Positions 1 to 9,718 are shown, counted from the first letter of the stretch. The stretch is 64,000 nt of DNA from an uncultured Pseudomonadota bacterium (GCA_946885605.1 CAMPGR010000001.1:9977-73976), one strand, 5' to 3'. Made by a program: numbers and translations. The notes: generated by a model from the letters alone, not told the origin.

Positions 1-999
1 GATTTCGGCATCCGGGATTTGGTCGACGCGCACGAGGAGCGCGGGCTCGTTAGACCACCCGGGCAGGTGGTGATCGTAGAGGGCGGCGAAGCTCTTCGCG
101 GTCCAGGTTCGCGGATGGACGCCGTTCGTCACGGCATTGACGCTGTAGCCCGGAAACATGCGCTGCGAAGTCTCCGCATGGCGGCGCGCCACGCCGTTGA
201 CATACTCGCTCAAGTTCAGCGCGAGCCGCGTCATGTTGAGGCGTTCCTCTCCCGCGAGCTTTTTCAGCTCGTCGAGCGCCACGTAGTCCTGCAGCAGGTC
301 CTGCACCAGCGACCAGTCGAACTGATCGTGGCCCGCCTCCACCGGCGTGTGCGTGGTGAAGCTGCAGAGCGCGCGCACTCCGGGAAGGTGGTAGCTCGGC
401 TCGTGCGGGCGCCTGCGGTTGAATAGCTGGAAGCGGCGCATGAGCTCCACGGCGAGCAGCGCAGAGTGTCCTTCGTTCATGTGATAGTTGCGCGGCTGCA
501 GGCCGAGCGCGATGAGCATGCGTACACCGCCGATGCCGAGCACGATCTCCTGCTTCAGGCGATAGGCCTGATCGCCGCCGTAGAGGAAGTGCGTGATCCC
601 GCGGTCCGCTTCATGGTTTTCCGGAAGATCTGTGTCGAGGAGAATGACCGGCACGGTGCCGTCAAGAGGGCTCTTCACGACGTAAAGCCAGCCGCCGACC
701 CATACCTTGCGTCCCTGGATCTTAACCACGATCTTCGCTTCGAGCGCCTCGCACTTCTGTGCCGGATCCCACGCGGCCGGCTGTTCGATCTGGTGCCCGC
801 TGTTCACTTCCTGCCTGAAGTAACCTCTGCGACTCACGAGCGTCACGCCCACGAGCGGCAGCCGCAGATCGGCTGCCGAGCGCAGCGTGTCGCCCGCAAG
901 CACCCCGAGCCCCCCGCTATAGGTCGGAATGTCCGGGGCGAGCGCGATCTCCATCGAGAAGTAAGCGATAGGGTTGGGTTTGATGGAAGGTGTAATCAA
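1..999 (-). CDS. Alpha-glucan (glycogen) phosphorylase, GT35, 3'-truncated by window edge
   Basis: The reading frame stays open from 999 down to base 1, so the C-terminal part lies outside the window; 333 codons are seen. The protein begins close to the conserved block SMEIALAPDIPTYSGGLG and carries LAGDTLRSAADLRLPLVGV and HMNEGHSALLAVEL, all typical of the bacterial alpha-glucan phosphorylase branch of GT35. It has no long N-terminal DUF3417 domain, so it is the short form. It would release glucose-1-phosphate from alpha-1,4-glucans in the cytoplasm using phosphate and PLP; the PLP lysine region is not in the window. No ATG fits. A TTG at 999-997 has GGAG six bases upstream, so I chose it. 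It is divergent from the enolase-family gene at 1175. Confidence 0.88.
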   Translation of the reverse strand, partial: MITPSIKPNPIAYFSMEIALAPDIPTYSGGLGVLAGDTLRSAADLRLPLVGVTLVSRRGYFRQEVNSGHQIEQPAAWDPAQKCEALEAKIVVKIQGRKVWVGGWLYVVKSPLDGTVPVILLDTDLPENHEADRGITHFLYGGDQAYRLKQEIVLGIGGVRMLIALGLQPRNYHMNEGHSALLAVELMRRFQLFNRRRPHEPSYHLPGVRALCSFTTHTPVEAGHDQFDWSLVQDLLQDYVALDELKKLAGEERLNMTRLALNLSEYVNGVARRHAETSQRMFPGYSVNAVTNGVHPRTWTAKSFAALYDHHLPGWSNEPALLVRVDQIPDAEI

Positions 1000-1005
1000 T
1001 ATGAG

Positions 1006-1009
1006 CTCC
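1006..1009 (-). promoter_or_regulatory. Shine-Dalgarno GGAG selecting a TTG start
   Basis: GGAG on the minus strand lies six bases before TTG 999-997. No in-frame ATG exists near the first conserved residues of the phosphorylase, so this site decides the start. Confidence 0.5.
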
Positions 1010-1174
1010 GGCAAATCAACCTGTAAGCTTAACAGCGAGCGCGCGTTGTACGGTAGGGCTTGACACCCTGAAGGAAAGCCGACAGCAAAGGCGCCCATGC
1101 GTTCCCGGGCGACGAGGGGTGTTCCGGGGGCATACGGTATAGTGCTGCCTGCACCACTTCGCTTTCTCGACGCC

Positions 1175-2272
1175 ATGAAGATATCCCGCGCTGAATCACG
1201 CATCGTGCGGCTTCCCGCGGATGAACCTCTCGCCCGTGGACCCGCCTCGCCTCACGCGACGCGCGACTTCGTCACGTTGCGTTTACATACCGACCAGGGA
1301 CTCGAAGGGGTCGGCATTACCTACTTCGGCGGTGCGCTGACCGGCGCCCTCAGGTTCGCGGTTGACAGTCTTGCGGCGCTCGTAATTGGAGAAGACCCCC
1401 TGCGCGTGGAGGCGGTCGCGGAGAGGCTCCGTGCAGCCGCAGGCTCGTCGGGACCGGGCGGAATCTTCACGCTCGCGCTCGCCGCGATCGACATCGCGTT
1501 ATGGGACCTGAAGGGCAAGGCGCTCGATGTGCCGGTCGCACGTCTCGCGGGCGGCTACCGCGAGCGGGTGCCGACTTACGCGAGCGGCGCCCTCATGCGT
1601 ACTTTTCCGCTGGAGCATGTGGTGCGGGCGGCACCGTTGCTGGTGCAGCAGGGCTTCCGGCAGATGAAGACGCAGCTCGCATTGCCGGGCGACACGACCC
1701 CGGTGCAGGAGGTGAAGCGTATACGTCTCATCCGGGAGGCGATCGGCCCCGAGATCGACCTCATGTGCGACATCAATCAGCGCTGGGATGTACGACAGGC
1801 CATTGCGATCGGCCGCCAGATCGAGGAGTACCGCCTCTACTGGCTCGAAGACGTCGTGGCGGCGGACGACTACGCGGGGCTCGCCTGTGTAGCCTCCGCG
1901 CTCGATACCCCGATTGCGGCCGGTGAATACGTGTACGGGAAAGTGCCGTTTCGCCATATGCTCGAAGCGCGCTCCGTCGATATCGTCATGATCGACGTTC
2001 TGAGGGCGGGTGGGATCACGCAGTGGCTCAAAATCGCCGGCATGGCGGAGGCTTTCAATCTCCCCGTCGTCAACCACCTGTGCCCGGAAATCTCGGTGCA
2101 TCTCGTCGCCGCAGTACCGAACGGTCTCACGGTGGAATACATGCCGTGGTCCACGCGGCTATTCCGGGAAGTGCCGCTGCCGGAGAAGGGAGAGCTTGCC
2201 GTGCCGCCGCGGCCCGGCCTGGGTCTCGAGTTCGATGAAGCCGCGCTCGCGCGCTACGGCGCGGGCGCCTGA
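1175..2272 (+). CDS. Mandelate racemase/muconate lactonizing enzyme family protein (enolase superfamily)
   Basis: A 365-residue protein with an enolase-superfamily capping domain (about 1-125) and TIM barrel. Likely functional residues are visible: a lysine on the second barrel strand (K165 in QMKTQ), metal ligands D199 (CDINQRW), E225 (WLEDV) and E251 (AAGEYVYG), and H301 (VVNHLCPE) as the acid/base on the seventh strand. This layout fits sugar-acid dehydratases or racemases, but the substrate cannot be read from sequence. An upstream ATG at 1097 would add 26 residues of low-complexity sequence; the family normally starts with a beta strand as in MKISRAESR, so I chose 1175. It converges on spoVR with 7 bp between stops. 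Confidence 0.85.
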   Translation: MKISRAESRIVRLPADEPLARGPASPHATRDFVTLRLHTDQGLEGVGITYFGGALTGALRFAVDSLAALVIGEDPLRVEAVAERLRAAAGSSGPGGIFTLALAAIDIALWDLKGKALDVPVARLAGGYRERVPTYASGALMRTFPLEHVVRAAPLLVQQGFRQMKTQLALPGDTTPVQEVKRIRLIREAIGPEIDLMCDINQRWDVRQAIAIGRQIEEYRLYWLEDVVAADDYAGLACVASALDTPIAAGEYVYGKVPFRHMLEARSVDIVMIDVLRAGGITQWLKIAGMAEAFNLPVVNHLCPEISVHLVAAVPNGLTVEYMPWSTRLFREVPLPEKGELAVPPRPGLGLEFDEAALARYGAGA

Positions 2273-2279
2273 TCTCTAT

Positions 2280-3650
2280 TTATTGCTTGTGCAATTCCTG
2301 CGGCTCGCCGCGCGCATCGGCGGTGTGCAGGATGACGGGCCGCCGCCATACGCGGTGAACGTAGTCCAGCACGCGCGCCGCACGACTCAGATCGAGACCC
2401 CGGCCGTCGCTCGCGTAGTCGTGGACGAGCACGAGCGTTCCGTCGTGCCGCAGCTCCGAGACGGCGATGCGCGGCGCACCGTAGTTGAACTTGGGCCCGA
2501 GGATCGCTTCGCGCACCTCGTCGATGTCACGCCCGGTGATGCGGATCTCGCCGCCGCTCTTCGCCTCGTACACGAAGAGCCCCAGTTTCTTGGCGAGATC
2601 CCGGTCGAGATAGTTTCGGATGAATCCGAAATCGTCTTCCTCGCCGCAGATGCGCCGCGCCTGCTCGATGCCGTGCTGCTCGACGATCTGCTCCCACATG
2701 GAAAAGCCGAGGTGGTATGGATTCACCGTTAGGGTGGCCTGCTGTTCGGCAGCGAAGGGGCGCACGACGTCGGAGTGCGCCTTGACCGCGTCCAGATAGA
2801 GACTCTCCGGCAGGAAATCGGCCTCGCGCAGCAGCCGCGCGTGCCAGTAACTCGCCCAGCCCTCGTTCATGATGTGGCACGCGAATACCGGATAGAAGTA
2901 GAACGATTCCTCGCGTACCGCGAGGAATATGTCTCGTTCCCAGTCGTCCATCTCCGGCGCGTAACGCGCGATGAACCACAGCAGATCGTATTCCGGGGCC
3001 TTGGGAATTGGCGCCCGATGATGCTCGCGCGAGGCGCCCGGCGCTTCCTTCTCGCCCGGTAGCCCGCGGAAGCGCTGGCGGAACGGATTCTGCGCGGACT
3101 TCTGCTCCGGACGCGGCTTCGGCTGCGCGGCGTAATCCGCGCGGTGCAACTCCCGGTTGACGTCGACATGGGGCTCGAGCGCGAGCGCCGCGTCCAGCAC
3201 CGCCTCCACGCGCTGCTGCCCGTGCTCCGCGACCGCTTCCTCGATCCGATGCGCCTGGGCTGCTGCGTGCTCCACGATGTGCGCGCCCGCCATCTGCTCG
3301 AAGCGCGCAAAAAGCTGGTTGTTGCGCGCGAAATCGGCGTGCCCGAGGACGTGTGCCGTGACGAGCGTGTTTTCCGCCACCGTATTCGTGCTCACGAGGT
3401 AGGCGCGGCACGGATTGCCGGGAAACATCACCTCGAAGATGCGCGAGTGGCCCATGCTGCGGCGGATGAGCTCATGGATGTAACGCACGCCGAAGGACCA
3501 ATGCGGCATGCGCACGGGCAACCCGTAGACCGCCACTTCCATCATGAAGGTCGTCGGAACGAGCTCGAAGTCGACCGGATGGTAGTCGAGTCCCAGCTTG
3601 CGGGCGAGCGTCTCGATACGCGGGGCGTATTCGGCTACCGACTGTGTCAT
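2280..3650 (-). CDS. spoVR: SpoVR family protein (YcgB-like)
   Basis: A 456-residue SpoVR-family protein with recognisable blocks WSFGVRYIHELIRRSMGHSR, NTVAENTLVTAHVLGHADF, HIMNEGWASYWHARLL and NPYHLGFSMWEQI. Its biochemical role is unknown; in proteobacteria the family is co-transcribed with prkA and yeaH and is induced in stationary phase and nitrogen or other stress. The ATG at 3650 is 2 bp after the stop of the DUF444 gene, which indicates translational coupling. A longer ORF start at 3701 lies inside that gene and is less likely. It is the last gene of the prkA-yeaH-spoVR operon. Confidence 0.93.
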   Translation of the reverse strand: MTQSVAEYAPRIETLARKLGLDYHPVDFELVPTTFMMEVAVYGLPVRMPHWSFGVRYIHELIRRSMGHSRIFEVMFPGNPCRAYLVSTNTVAENTLVTAHVLGHADFARNNQLFARFEQMAGAHIVEHAAAQAHRIEEAVAEHGQQRVEAVLDAALALEPHVDVNRELHRADYAAQPKPRPEQKSAQNPFRQRFRGLPGEKEAPGASREHHRAPIPKAPEYDLLWFIARYAPEMDDWERDIFLAVREESFYFYPVFACHIMNEGWASYWHARLLREADFLPESLYLDAVKAHSDVVRPFAAEQQATLTVNPYHLGFSMWEQIVEQHGIEQARRICGEEDDFGFIRNYLDRDLAKKLGLFVYEAKSGGEIRITGRDIDEVREAILGPKFNYGAPRIAVSELRHDGTLVLVHDYASDGRGLDLSRAARVLDYVHRVWRRPVILHTADARGEPQELHKQ

Positions 3651-3652
3651 CT

Positions 3653-4834
3653 TCAGGCGGCCTCCGCCTGCTGCTGAAAGAATTCGCGCAGCGCGGCCCA
3701 CACGTCCTCATGCGAGGCGACCTGCCGCATGCCGATGGTGGGATGCTCTTCCTTCAGCTCGGCGAGTATGCTGCTCATCTCCGTTTGCAGCGAAATGCCG
3801 TGCGAGGTGCGGAGCTCCACGTAACCAAGGTAGTTGAGCTCCGGCGCGAGCCTCCCGACCGCGCTCGCTGCGGCGTCGTGATCGTCGGACGCATTTTCCC
3901 CGTCGGAAGCGTAAAAGACATAACTGTTGTAGCGCGAAGGGTCATAGCGGCTGTGGAGAACCTCGTGGGCGAGATTGAAGGCCGACGACGACGCCGTGCC
4001 GCCGGTCCCGCTTGTCCGGAAGAAGTCTTCCTCAGAGAATTCCCACGCGTTGACGGTGTGCGCGACGAACACGGTCTCGACCTTGGGATATTGTCGCCGC
4101 ACGCCTTGCAGCGCGAAGAAGAAGAACATCTTGGCGAGCTGGCGCTCGGTCTCGCCCATGCTGCCGGAAACGTCCAGCGCGAAGATGACCACCGCGTTCG
4201 TCGCGGGCTTCGGACGGCGCACGAGCTGCCGGAAGCGCAGGTCGTCATCGGTAAAGGGGACGGGATGCTCCTGCACGGCGCGGCGCTTCACCGCTTCCTT
4301 GATGGTGCGCCGCCGATCGAGCCGCGAGCGCGCACCGCGCTTGTCCCAGCCCTCGCGCACCAGGTCGTCGTCTTCCGCTACCGGGCTCTGCTTGGGCTTG
4401 AGCTCGGGCAGCTTCATTTCTTCCCACAGCCAGTCGAGGAAATCGTCCACTTTCAGCTCGAGGACAAACTTCACTTCGCCTTCGCCGGTGCCGCCGCGAC
4501 GCTCACCTTCCTCGTTTCCGGCCTGCGGTTGCGCGGGCCGCAACACCTGGCCCGGCTCGCCGTCGCCTTGCCCGGCGCCCGACTCGGACTCGACATCGCG
4601 CAGCCGGAACCGTGCGTGCTCGAGGAGCCGCACAGGGACAAGGACAGTGCCGCCCTGGGCCCGCGAGAGCACGTCCGGGCCCGTGATGTATTCCCGTACG
4701 CGCTGCCTGACCGCCTCCCGCACTTTCTCATTGTGCCGCAGCCAGTCGCGCGCCCCGCGTGAGAAGAGGTCGTACCACGAGACCGTCGCGAAGACGCGCG
4801 AAGGTGTTTCGGGTCGGGTCATGTCAATCGCCAT
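3653..4834 (-). CDS. yeaH: DUF444 / YeaH-YhbH family protein with VWA-like domain
   Basis: A 393-residue YeaH/YhbH protein. The C-terminal half is a von Willebrand A-like fold with a MIDAS-type motif in ALDVSGSMGETE, followed by FFFFALQGVRRQYP and SDGENASDD. The middle section (about 60-180) is charged and low in complexity, as is usual for the family. It probably acts as a partner of the PrkA kinase in a stress-response complex; this is family knowledge based on conserved clustering, not a defined reaction. It is second in the operon, 93 bp after prkA and 2 bp before spoVR. An alternative ATG at 4822 would shorten it by four residues. Confidence 0.92.
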   Translation of the reverse strand: MAIDMTRPETPSRVFATVSWYDLFSRGARDWLRHNEKVREAVRQRVREYITGPDVLSRAQGGTVLVPVRLLEHARFRLRDVESESGAGQGDGEPGQVLRPAQPQAGNEEGERRGGTGEGEVKFVLELKVDDFLDWLWEEMKLPELKPKQSPVAEDDDLVREGWDKRGARSRLDRRRTIKEAVKRRAVQEHPVPFTDDDLRFRQLVRRPKPATNAVVIFALDVSGSMGETERQLAKMFFFFALQGVRRQYPKVETVFVAHTVNAWEFSEEDFFRTSGTGGTASSSAFNLAHEVLHSRYDPSRYNSYVFYASDGENASDDHDAAASAVGRLAPELNYLGYVELRTSHGISLQTEMSSILAELKEEHPTIGMRQVASHEDVWAALREFFQQQAEAA

Positions 4835-4927
4835 CGTGGTAGGGTAGCTTCAGATGAATCCTAACGCGCGAGCCCGCCTTGGCGACGACAAAATGGACGA
4901 GGAACGCGCATGGTCGAATACCGCCCG

Positions 4928-6928
4928 CTACTCCTGCGCGAGCAGCGTGGTCACGTAGTTGAGCGCTTCGCGCGCGCTGTACGAGTCGTAACCGTACTCG
5001 TCCACGAGGCGCTGCTCGACCACCGAGATCTTCTGCCTCGCTTCCTCGTCGGGACGGGTGGTGGAGCTGACCAGCCGCAGCACGTCTCGCCGCTGCTCGA
5101 AGAGATACTGCTCGATCGCCTCGTGCAGGCGGGCATGGCTGGAGAGCGCGAATTTCTCGCCGCGCTTGAACGCGCCCATCGCCTTGCGCACCACCTCCTG
5201 GCGGAAGGACTGCTTGCCGGAGTCGGAGATGTGTATCTTTTCCTCGACCGACCGGAGGAACCGTTCGTCGGGCTTGCGCTCCTCGTTGGTGATCGGGTCC
5301 TTCACCGGACGGTTGTCGAGCGTCGCTTCGACTTCATCGAGGTACTTGTCGAGGAGATCCTGCGCTTCCTGCTCGAAGGAGACGAAAAGCGCCTTGTGCA
5401 CGTCCTCCTTCACCCAGCGGTTGTAGAAGTCCTTGCGCGCGATCACGAGGAAATCCACCCACTTGCGTTTCTTCTTCGGATCGATGCGGGCGTCCGAATC
5501 GATCGCGTCCTTGAGCGCGAGCAGCATTTCCATGGTCGTGAGGCTCTTCACGTCGCTCTGGATGATGGCGTTCGAGAGGGCATTGATGACGAAACGCGGG
5601 CTCACCCCACCGAGCCCTTCGTCCGGCATGCGCGCCTTGATGCGCTCCGCATCCGCCTGATTCACGCCCTCGACATCTTCCCCGGAGTGCACGCGCACCT
5701 TCTTGGAAAACTCGGTCTCCTTGTCCTCGCCTTCGTGCAGCCGCGTCAGTATCGCGAAGACGGCGGCGGTATGGAGCACGTGGGGGTCGAGATGCACTTC
5801 CTTGAACGCCGTGGCGGAGGAGATGAGCTTCTTGTAGATGCGGGCCTCCTCGCGGTAGCTCAGCGTGTAGGGGACCTGGATGATCACCATCCGGTCGAGC
5901 AGCGCCTCGTTCTCGCTTTCCTGCAGGAAGCGCCGGAACTCCGCGAGGTTCGTATGCGCGAGGACGGCTTCGTCGAGATAAATGAGCGGAAAGCGCGACA
6001 CCTTGACGTTCTTCTCCTGGGTGAGCGTGAGCAGCAGATAGAGAAACTCGCGCTTCACCTTGAGGATCTCGATCATTTCGAGGACGCCGCGGCTCGAGGC
6101 GTACATGGCGCCCGACCAGGACCACGCGCGCGGGTCGCCTTCGTCGCCGTACTCGGCGACTTTGGAGAGATCCACCGAGCCTACGAGATCGGCGATGTCG
6201 GCGGTGGTGGGATCGTGCGGCGCATAGGTCCCGATGCCCACGCGCCCCGCTTCCGAGATGAAGATGCGTTGCACCGGCATCTGCATGAAGTCGCCGGCAA
6301 GCTTGTCCCCGCGGCGCAGCGTCGAAGTCTGCTCGGCCGCCTCACGCGCGTCGGTCCTTCGCTCAGAAAGACGCGAGCGGCAGAGCGGGCAGAGGTCGCC
6401 GACGATCTCGACGCCGTAAATTTCGCGGAACTGCGGGCGTAGCGTGTAGGGCACGAGATGCAGCGGCGACTCGTTCACCGGGCAGCCCTGAATCGCGTAG
6501 ATCGCCCCTTCGTCGGTGTGGCTGTACTCTTCGAGCCCGCGCTTCAACAGGATCACGATGCTCGACTTGCCGCCCGAGGGCGGTCCCAGCATGAGAAGCA
6601 GGCGACGACCGACCTCGGAGCCCGCGCTGGCGGCCTTGAAGTAATCGGCAAGACGCTCCAGCGCGTCGTCAATTCCGTAGAGCTCGTCGGCAAAGAGCTT
6701 GTAGCGGGTATGGCCTTCCTGATCGATTTCCGATCCCTGCCACCGGATCATGTCCCAGATGTACTGGTGACTGCTGCGTGCGACCCCCCGCGCGTTGCTG
6801 GGCAGAATCTTTTCGAGGAATTCGGCAAACCTTCCCGACCAATGGCTGGCGCGGTGCTGTTGTGCGAATGCGTGGAGATTCCTGACAAACTCGATCTGGC
6901 GCTCGGACTGGTTCGAATTGGTCGGCAT
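4928..6928 (-). CDS. prkA: PrkA family serine protein kinase (YeaG-like)
   Basis: A 666-residue PrkA protein of the usual family size. The AAA-like nucleotide-binding part has a Walker A motif MLGPPSGGKSS (about residue 165-175) and the conserved CPVNESPLHLVP block. The C-terminal PrkA domain includes YLDEVEATLDNRPVKDPITN and the end VTTLLAQE. The family phosphorylates proteins in Bacillus and E. coli and controls adaptation to nutrient stress; the substrates here are unknown. It is the first gene of the minus-strand prkA-yeaH-spoVR operon. The promoter must lie in the long gap at 6929-7399. Confidence 0.95.
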   Translation of the reverse strand: MPTNSNQSERQIEFVRNLHAFAQQHRASHWSGRFAEFLEKILPSNARGVARSSHQYIWDMIRWQGSEIDQEGHTRYKLFADELYGIDDALERLADYFKAASAGSEVGRRLLLMLGPPSGGKSSIVILLKRGLEEYSHTDEGAIYAIQGCPVNESPLHLVPYTLRPQFREIYGVEIVGDLCPLCRSRLSERRTDAREAAEQTSTLRRGDKLAGDFMQMPVQRIFISEAGRVGIGTYAPHDPTTADIADLVGSVDLSKVAEYGDEGDPRAWSWSGAMYASSRGVLEMIEILKVKREFLYLLLTLTQEKNVKVSRFPLIYLDEAVLAHTNLAEFRRFLQESENEALLDRMVIIQVPYTLSYREEARIYKKLISSATAFKEVHLDPHVLHTAAVFAILTRLHEGEDKETEFSKKVRVHSGEDVEGVNQADAERIKARMPDEGLGGVSPRFVINALSNAIIQSDVKSLTTMEMLLALKDAIDSDARIDPKKKRKWVDFLVIARKDFYNRWVKEDVHKALFVSFEQEAQDLLDKYLDEVEATLDNRPVKDPITNEERKPDERFLRSVEEKIHISDSGKQSFRQEVVRKAMGAFKRGEKFALSSHARLHEAIEQYLFEQRRDVLRLVSSTTRPDEEARQKISVVEQRLVDEYGYDSYSAREALNYVTTLLAQE

Positions 6929-7399
6929 CGTCGTTTTACCTCCCGCTGCAGTGAATTTGCCTTACATCAATGGACATAGCGGAAAAAGCATGGTTCCTTG
7001 GCCCGCCGTACGGCCCGTCGCGGCTCTGCTTCCTTCGCGGTGCACCGCCCTGGACATAAACGCTTCGCTCCTCGTGCAGTGTCGCCAAAGCCCACTTCAG
7101 CGTGGTGGGTGTGGTCCCGAAACCAACTCGCGGCCAAAAAAAGCGTGAGCAATCACGGGCGTAAACCGGTTCCCGCGCGCGCGCCGCCGCGAAGTGAATC
7201 GTCGCATTGCGGTTGACAAGCCGCACGCCCGTGCGTTCCAGCCTTGCCGGTGCGCCGCCTTGCCCACGTCTCGCGCGCTTCGGTCATCATAGCGCACGCA
7301 TCAACGCGCGCGGCAATGGAGAAGTCGCATGTAAAATCGCTTTTTTCTTCGCTGCCAACGCCGCGCGCACGCGCCGGGCACATAACAAGGAACAAAAGC
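6929..7399. other. Intergenic region, 471 bp, divergent promoters expected
   Basis: Between prkA (minus) and an amidohydrolase (plus), so it must hold promoters for both. A TAAAAT at 7332-7337 is a candidate -10 for the plus-strand gene, but no clear -35 is visible. Short ORFs on both strands here have no recognisable motif and I treat them as chance. No RNA gene was recognised. Confidence 0.5.
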
Positions 7400-8236
7400 A
7401 TGTTCATCGTCGATGCGCAGGTTCACATCTGGGGACCCAACACGCCGGAACGTCCGTGGCCCGCCCGCCATCCGCCTCATCGGCCCGTGCCGCTTGGCAA
7501 GGACGAGCTCTTGCGGGAAATGGATGCCGCCGGTATCGCGCGTGCCGTCGTCGTGCCGCCATCTTGGGAAGGCGAGCGCAACGACCTCGCGCTGTCAGCC
7601 GCGCGCGAGCATCCCGATCGCTTTGCGGTGATGGGTCGCCTCGACGCGGAAGCGGACGGCGCTTGCGACGCCATCGCGCGCTGGCGGGAGCAGCCCGGCA
7701 TGCTCGGGCTCAGGTTCACGTTTCACCGGCCGAACCTGATGGCGCCGCTCACCGAGGGACGCATCGACTGGCTGTGGGCGGAGGCCGAGCGTGCCGGCGT
7801 GCCCATAATGGTGCTCGTCTCCCACTCCATGGTTCATCTCATCGACCGCATCGCGGAGCGTCATCAAGGGTTGAAGCTCGTCATGGATCATCTCGCGCTG
7901 ACCGGCGGGAAAGACGAGGAAGCGTTTAGCGGGCTCGCCAGCCTACTCGCGATTGCGCGGCGCCCGAATGTCGCCGTCAAAGCGAGCGCGCTGCCATGCT
8001 TCACCCACGACGCCTATCCGTACCGGCGCCTTCATCCTTACCTCCGCCGCGTCTACGACGCATTTGGTCCGCGTCGCATGTTTTGGGGCACGGATCTCTC
8101 GCGCCTGCCGTGCAGCTATCGCGAAGGCATCACGATGTTCACCGAGGAGATCCCCTGGCTCACCGAGGAGGACAGGGCCTGGATCATGGGGCGCGGCGTG
8201 TGCGAGTGGCTGGGATGGCCGCTACCCTCGGCATGA
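7400..8236 (+). CDS. Amidohydrolase family 2 protein, copy 1
   Basis: A 278-residue metal-dependent hydrolase of the amidohydrolase-2 type. It starts with IVDAQVHIWG, the usual first metal site (here QVH in place of HxH), then VVPPSWEGERND, GLRFTFH, KLVMDHLAL and the C-terminal GTDLSRLP with the expected Asp metal ligand. Enzymes of this family hydrolyse lactones or decarboxylate aromatic acids; the substrate is unknown. ATG 7400 places the metal site at residues 4-9; an in-frame ATG at 7244 has no homology downstream. A paralogue of identical length lies at 10586-11422. Confidence 0.85.
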   Translation: MFIVDAQVHIWGPNTPERPWPARHPPHRPVPLGKDELLREMDAAGIARAVVVPPSWEGERNDLALSAAREHPDRFAVMGRLDAEADGACDAIARWREQPGMLGLRFTFHRPNLMAPLTEGRIDWLWAEAERAGVPIMVLVSHSMVHLIDRIAERHQGLKLVMDHLALTGGKDEEAFSGLASLLAIARRPNVAVKASALPCFTHDAYPYRRLHPYLRRVYDAFGPRRMFWGTDLSRLPCSYREGITMFTEEIPWLTEEDRAWIMGRGVCEWLGWPLPSA

Positions 8237-8447
8237 CGGCGTGCACGCGCGTGGCGCGATGCCAGATGAATTTTTTTGTGATATGACTGCGCCGCCGCAT
8301 CCCGCGCGCCTTCTGTTGAGCCCACCCCGGGCCCGCAAGACCCGCGCGCGGCCGCGGCGTCGCGTCCGATCCTTCTGAAACCATCCGCGATTCGTCCGTT
8401 CTAAGGGCAATCGACGATAATGCAGCCACGCATGAAAGGAACGGAAC

Positions 8448-8840
8448 GTGACTCTGAGCGAGGCGCAAAGCACGAAGCTCGCACGCGCGCTGGACGAACT
8501 GGAGCGGGAAGTGCGGAAAAAGATCCGTGCCTCGATGCCCCAGCTTGCCGATCAGAAATACATCGACCTGGTCGGCGTAGTGTATGACTCTGCGGACGAA
8601 GCGACGGCCACCATGCAGGAGGAGGTGGATCACAAGCTGCTCGAGCACTATCTGCAGAAGCTGAAGGAGATCCAGGCGGCGCGCGATCGTCTGGAAACCG
8701 GAGAGGCGAACACCTGTGTGGATTGCGGAGACGACATCGCGTTCAAGCGGCTGCAGGCGTACCCTTTCGCCACCCGCTGCATACATTGCCAGACACTACA
8801 CGAGAGAGCCTATGGCAGCGAAAGCACGCCGCGGCTCTGA
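8448..8840 (+). CDS. TraR/DksA-type zinc finger protein
   Basis: A 130-residue protein. An N-terminal helical part (about 1-85) with many Glu and Lys precedes a C-terminal zinc finger of the DksA type, CVDCGDDIAFKRLQAYP followed by RCIHC, which gives four cysteines. DksA-like proteins bind RNA polymerase through the secondary channel and alter transcription, but this short form could act otherwise. GTG at 8448 is supported by AAAGGA seven bases upstream. The next gene starts 35 bp downstream and may be co-transcribed. Confidence 0.85.
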   Translation: MTLSEAQSTKLARALDELEREVRKKIRASMPQLADQKYIDLVGVVYDSADEATATMQEEVDHKLLEHYLQKLKEIQAARDRLETGEANTCVDCGDDIAFKRLQAYPFATRCIHCQTLHERAYGSESTPRL

Positions 8841-8875
8841 GCGCGGCTTCGTGTTCGCTTCGCGCAGACCCTGAC

Positions 8876-9673
8876 ATGCGGATCGAAGACGGCATCGAAA
8901 ACCTGTATGTGAGGGTCTGGAGGGTGCTCATGCTGTGTGTGGCAACCGCCGCAATCGTCACGGCGGTTGCCGCAGCGGCGGCTGCGGTGAACGGGTTGCT
9001 CGTCGATCCACCCCAGCCTCCTGCCGAAGTAAAGCCCGAGGACCGCGACGAAACGCTCCAGCAGACGCTTTCCCTGGAGAAGTTCCGGCTCGCCGATCGG
9101 CCAACGCCGCCGCCCTGGCCGGCCGAGGCCCGGCCGTCGCGCGGCGGAAATGGCGTCGAAGTGGGGGAGGCGCTGCGTATCATTTCGCGCAACCTCGACG
9201 ATTACGTGAAGACGGCTTTCGCGCCGATCGTCCCGGTTCCCGAGGCGACGCTCTGGAGCGTGAGCCGCCTCATGGCCAGCCTCGATCTCAAAAGCGACGC
9301 CGAGATGCGGCTCTATCTCACTACGCTCGTCTCGCTGTCGGAACAGCTCGCCCGCACCGGGCCCGAGCAGGCGAGGCTGCCCGAGGAGCGCAGGATGGAC
9401 CCGCATCGCATGCTGCGCTGGCATGCTGACGGCGTAGAGCGGCTCATCCGCACGACACGCCAGGAAAACGAAAATCTGAAGAAGGTGTACGAGCAGCGGC
9501 TCGCCGGTTATGCCAGCCGCAATACGCGCGTGATGGCGTATGCCGGCATGGCAGCGGGTGCGTTAGCGGTCTTTGTATTCAGCGTGTTTCTCTTCGTCAT
9601 CATCCGGATCGAGCGCGACTTGCGCACGATGGCGGTCGCCTCCGTCGCAACTACCCGGCGCCTTGAAGCCTGA
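8876..9673 (+). CDS. Hypothetical membrane protein, two transmembrane segments
   Basis: A 265-residue protein of unknown function. A first hydrophobic segment lies near residues 15-42 (VLMLCVATAAIVTAV and on) and a second near 220-245 (MAAGALAVFVFSVFLFVI). The stretch between them is predicted outside the membrane and is helical and charged. This layout resembles an anchored periplasmic sensor without an obvious signalling domain. The ATG at 8876 is preferred over 8723 because the longer form reads out of frame through the DksA-like gene. It follows the DksA-like gene by 35 bp. No family was recognised. Confidence 0.65.
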   Translation: MRIEDGIENLYVRVWRVLMLCVATAAIVTAVAAAAAAVNGLLVDPPQPPAEVKPEDRDETLQQTLSLEKFRLADRPTPPPWPAEARPSRGGNGVEVGEALRIISRNLDDYVKTAFAPIVPVPEATLWSVSRLMASLDLKSDAEMRLYLTTLVSLSEQLARTGPEQARLPEERRMDPHRMLRWHADGVERLIRTTRQENENLKKVYEQRLAGYASRNTRVMAYAGMAAGALAVFVFSVFLFVIIRIERDLRTMAVASVATTRRLEA

Positions 9674-9718
9674 GCACGCGTATCGCACGCTGGAAGCCGG
9701 CACAGCAGCGATAGGCCC

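Noticed and set aside
19..1026. Two plus-strand frames (19-426 and 466-1026) as genes
   Set aside because: They lie antisense to the phosphorylase, whose minus-strand frame has clear family motifs.
6936..7226. Short minus-strand frame in the prkA upstream gap
   Set aside because: No recognisable motif and no ribosome site; treated as chance in GC-rich DNA.
8230..8277. Possible terminator after amidohydrolase copy 1 (GGCAT/ATGCC stem and a T-run at 8271-8277)
   Set aside because: The stem overlaps the stop codon, is imperfect, and is separated from the T-run by about seven bases.
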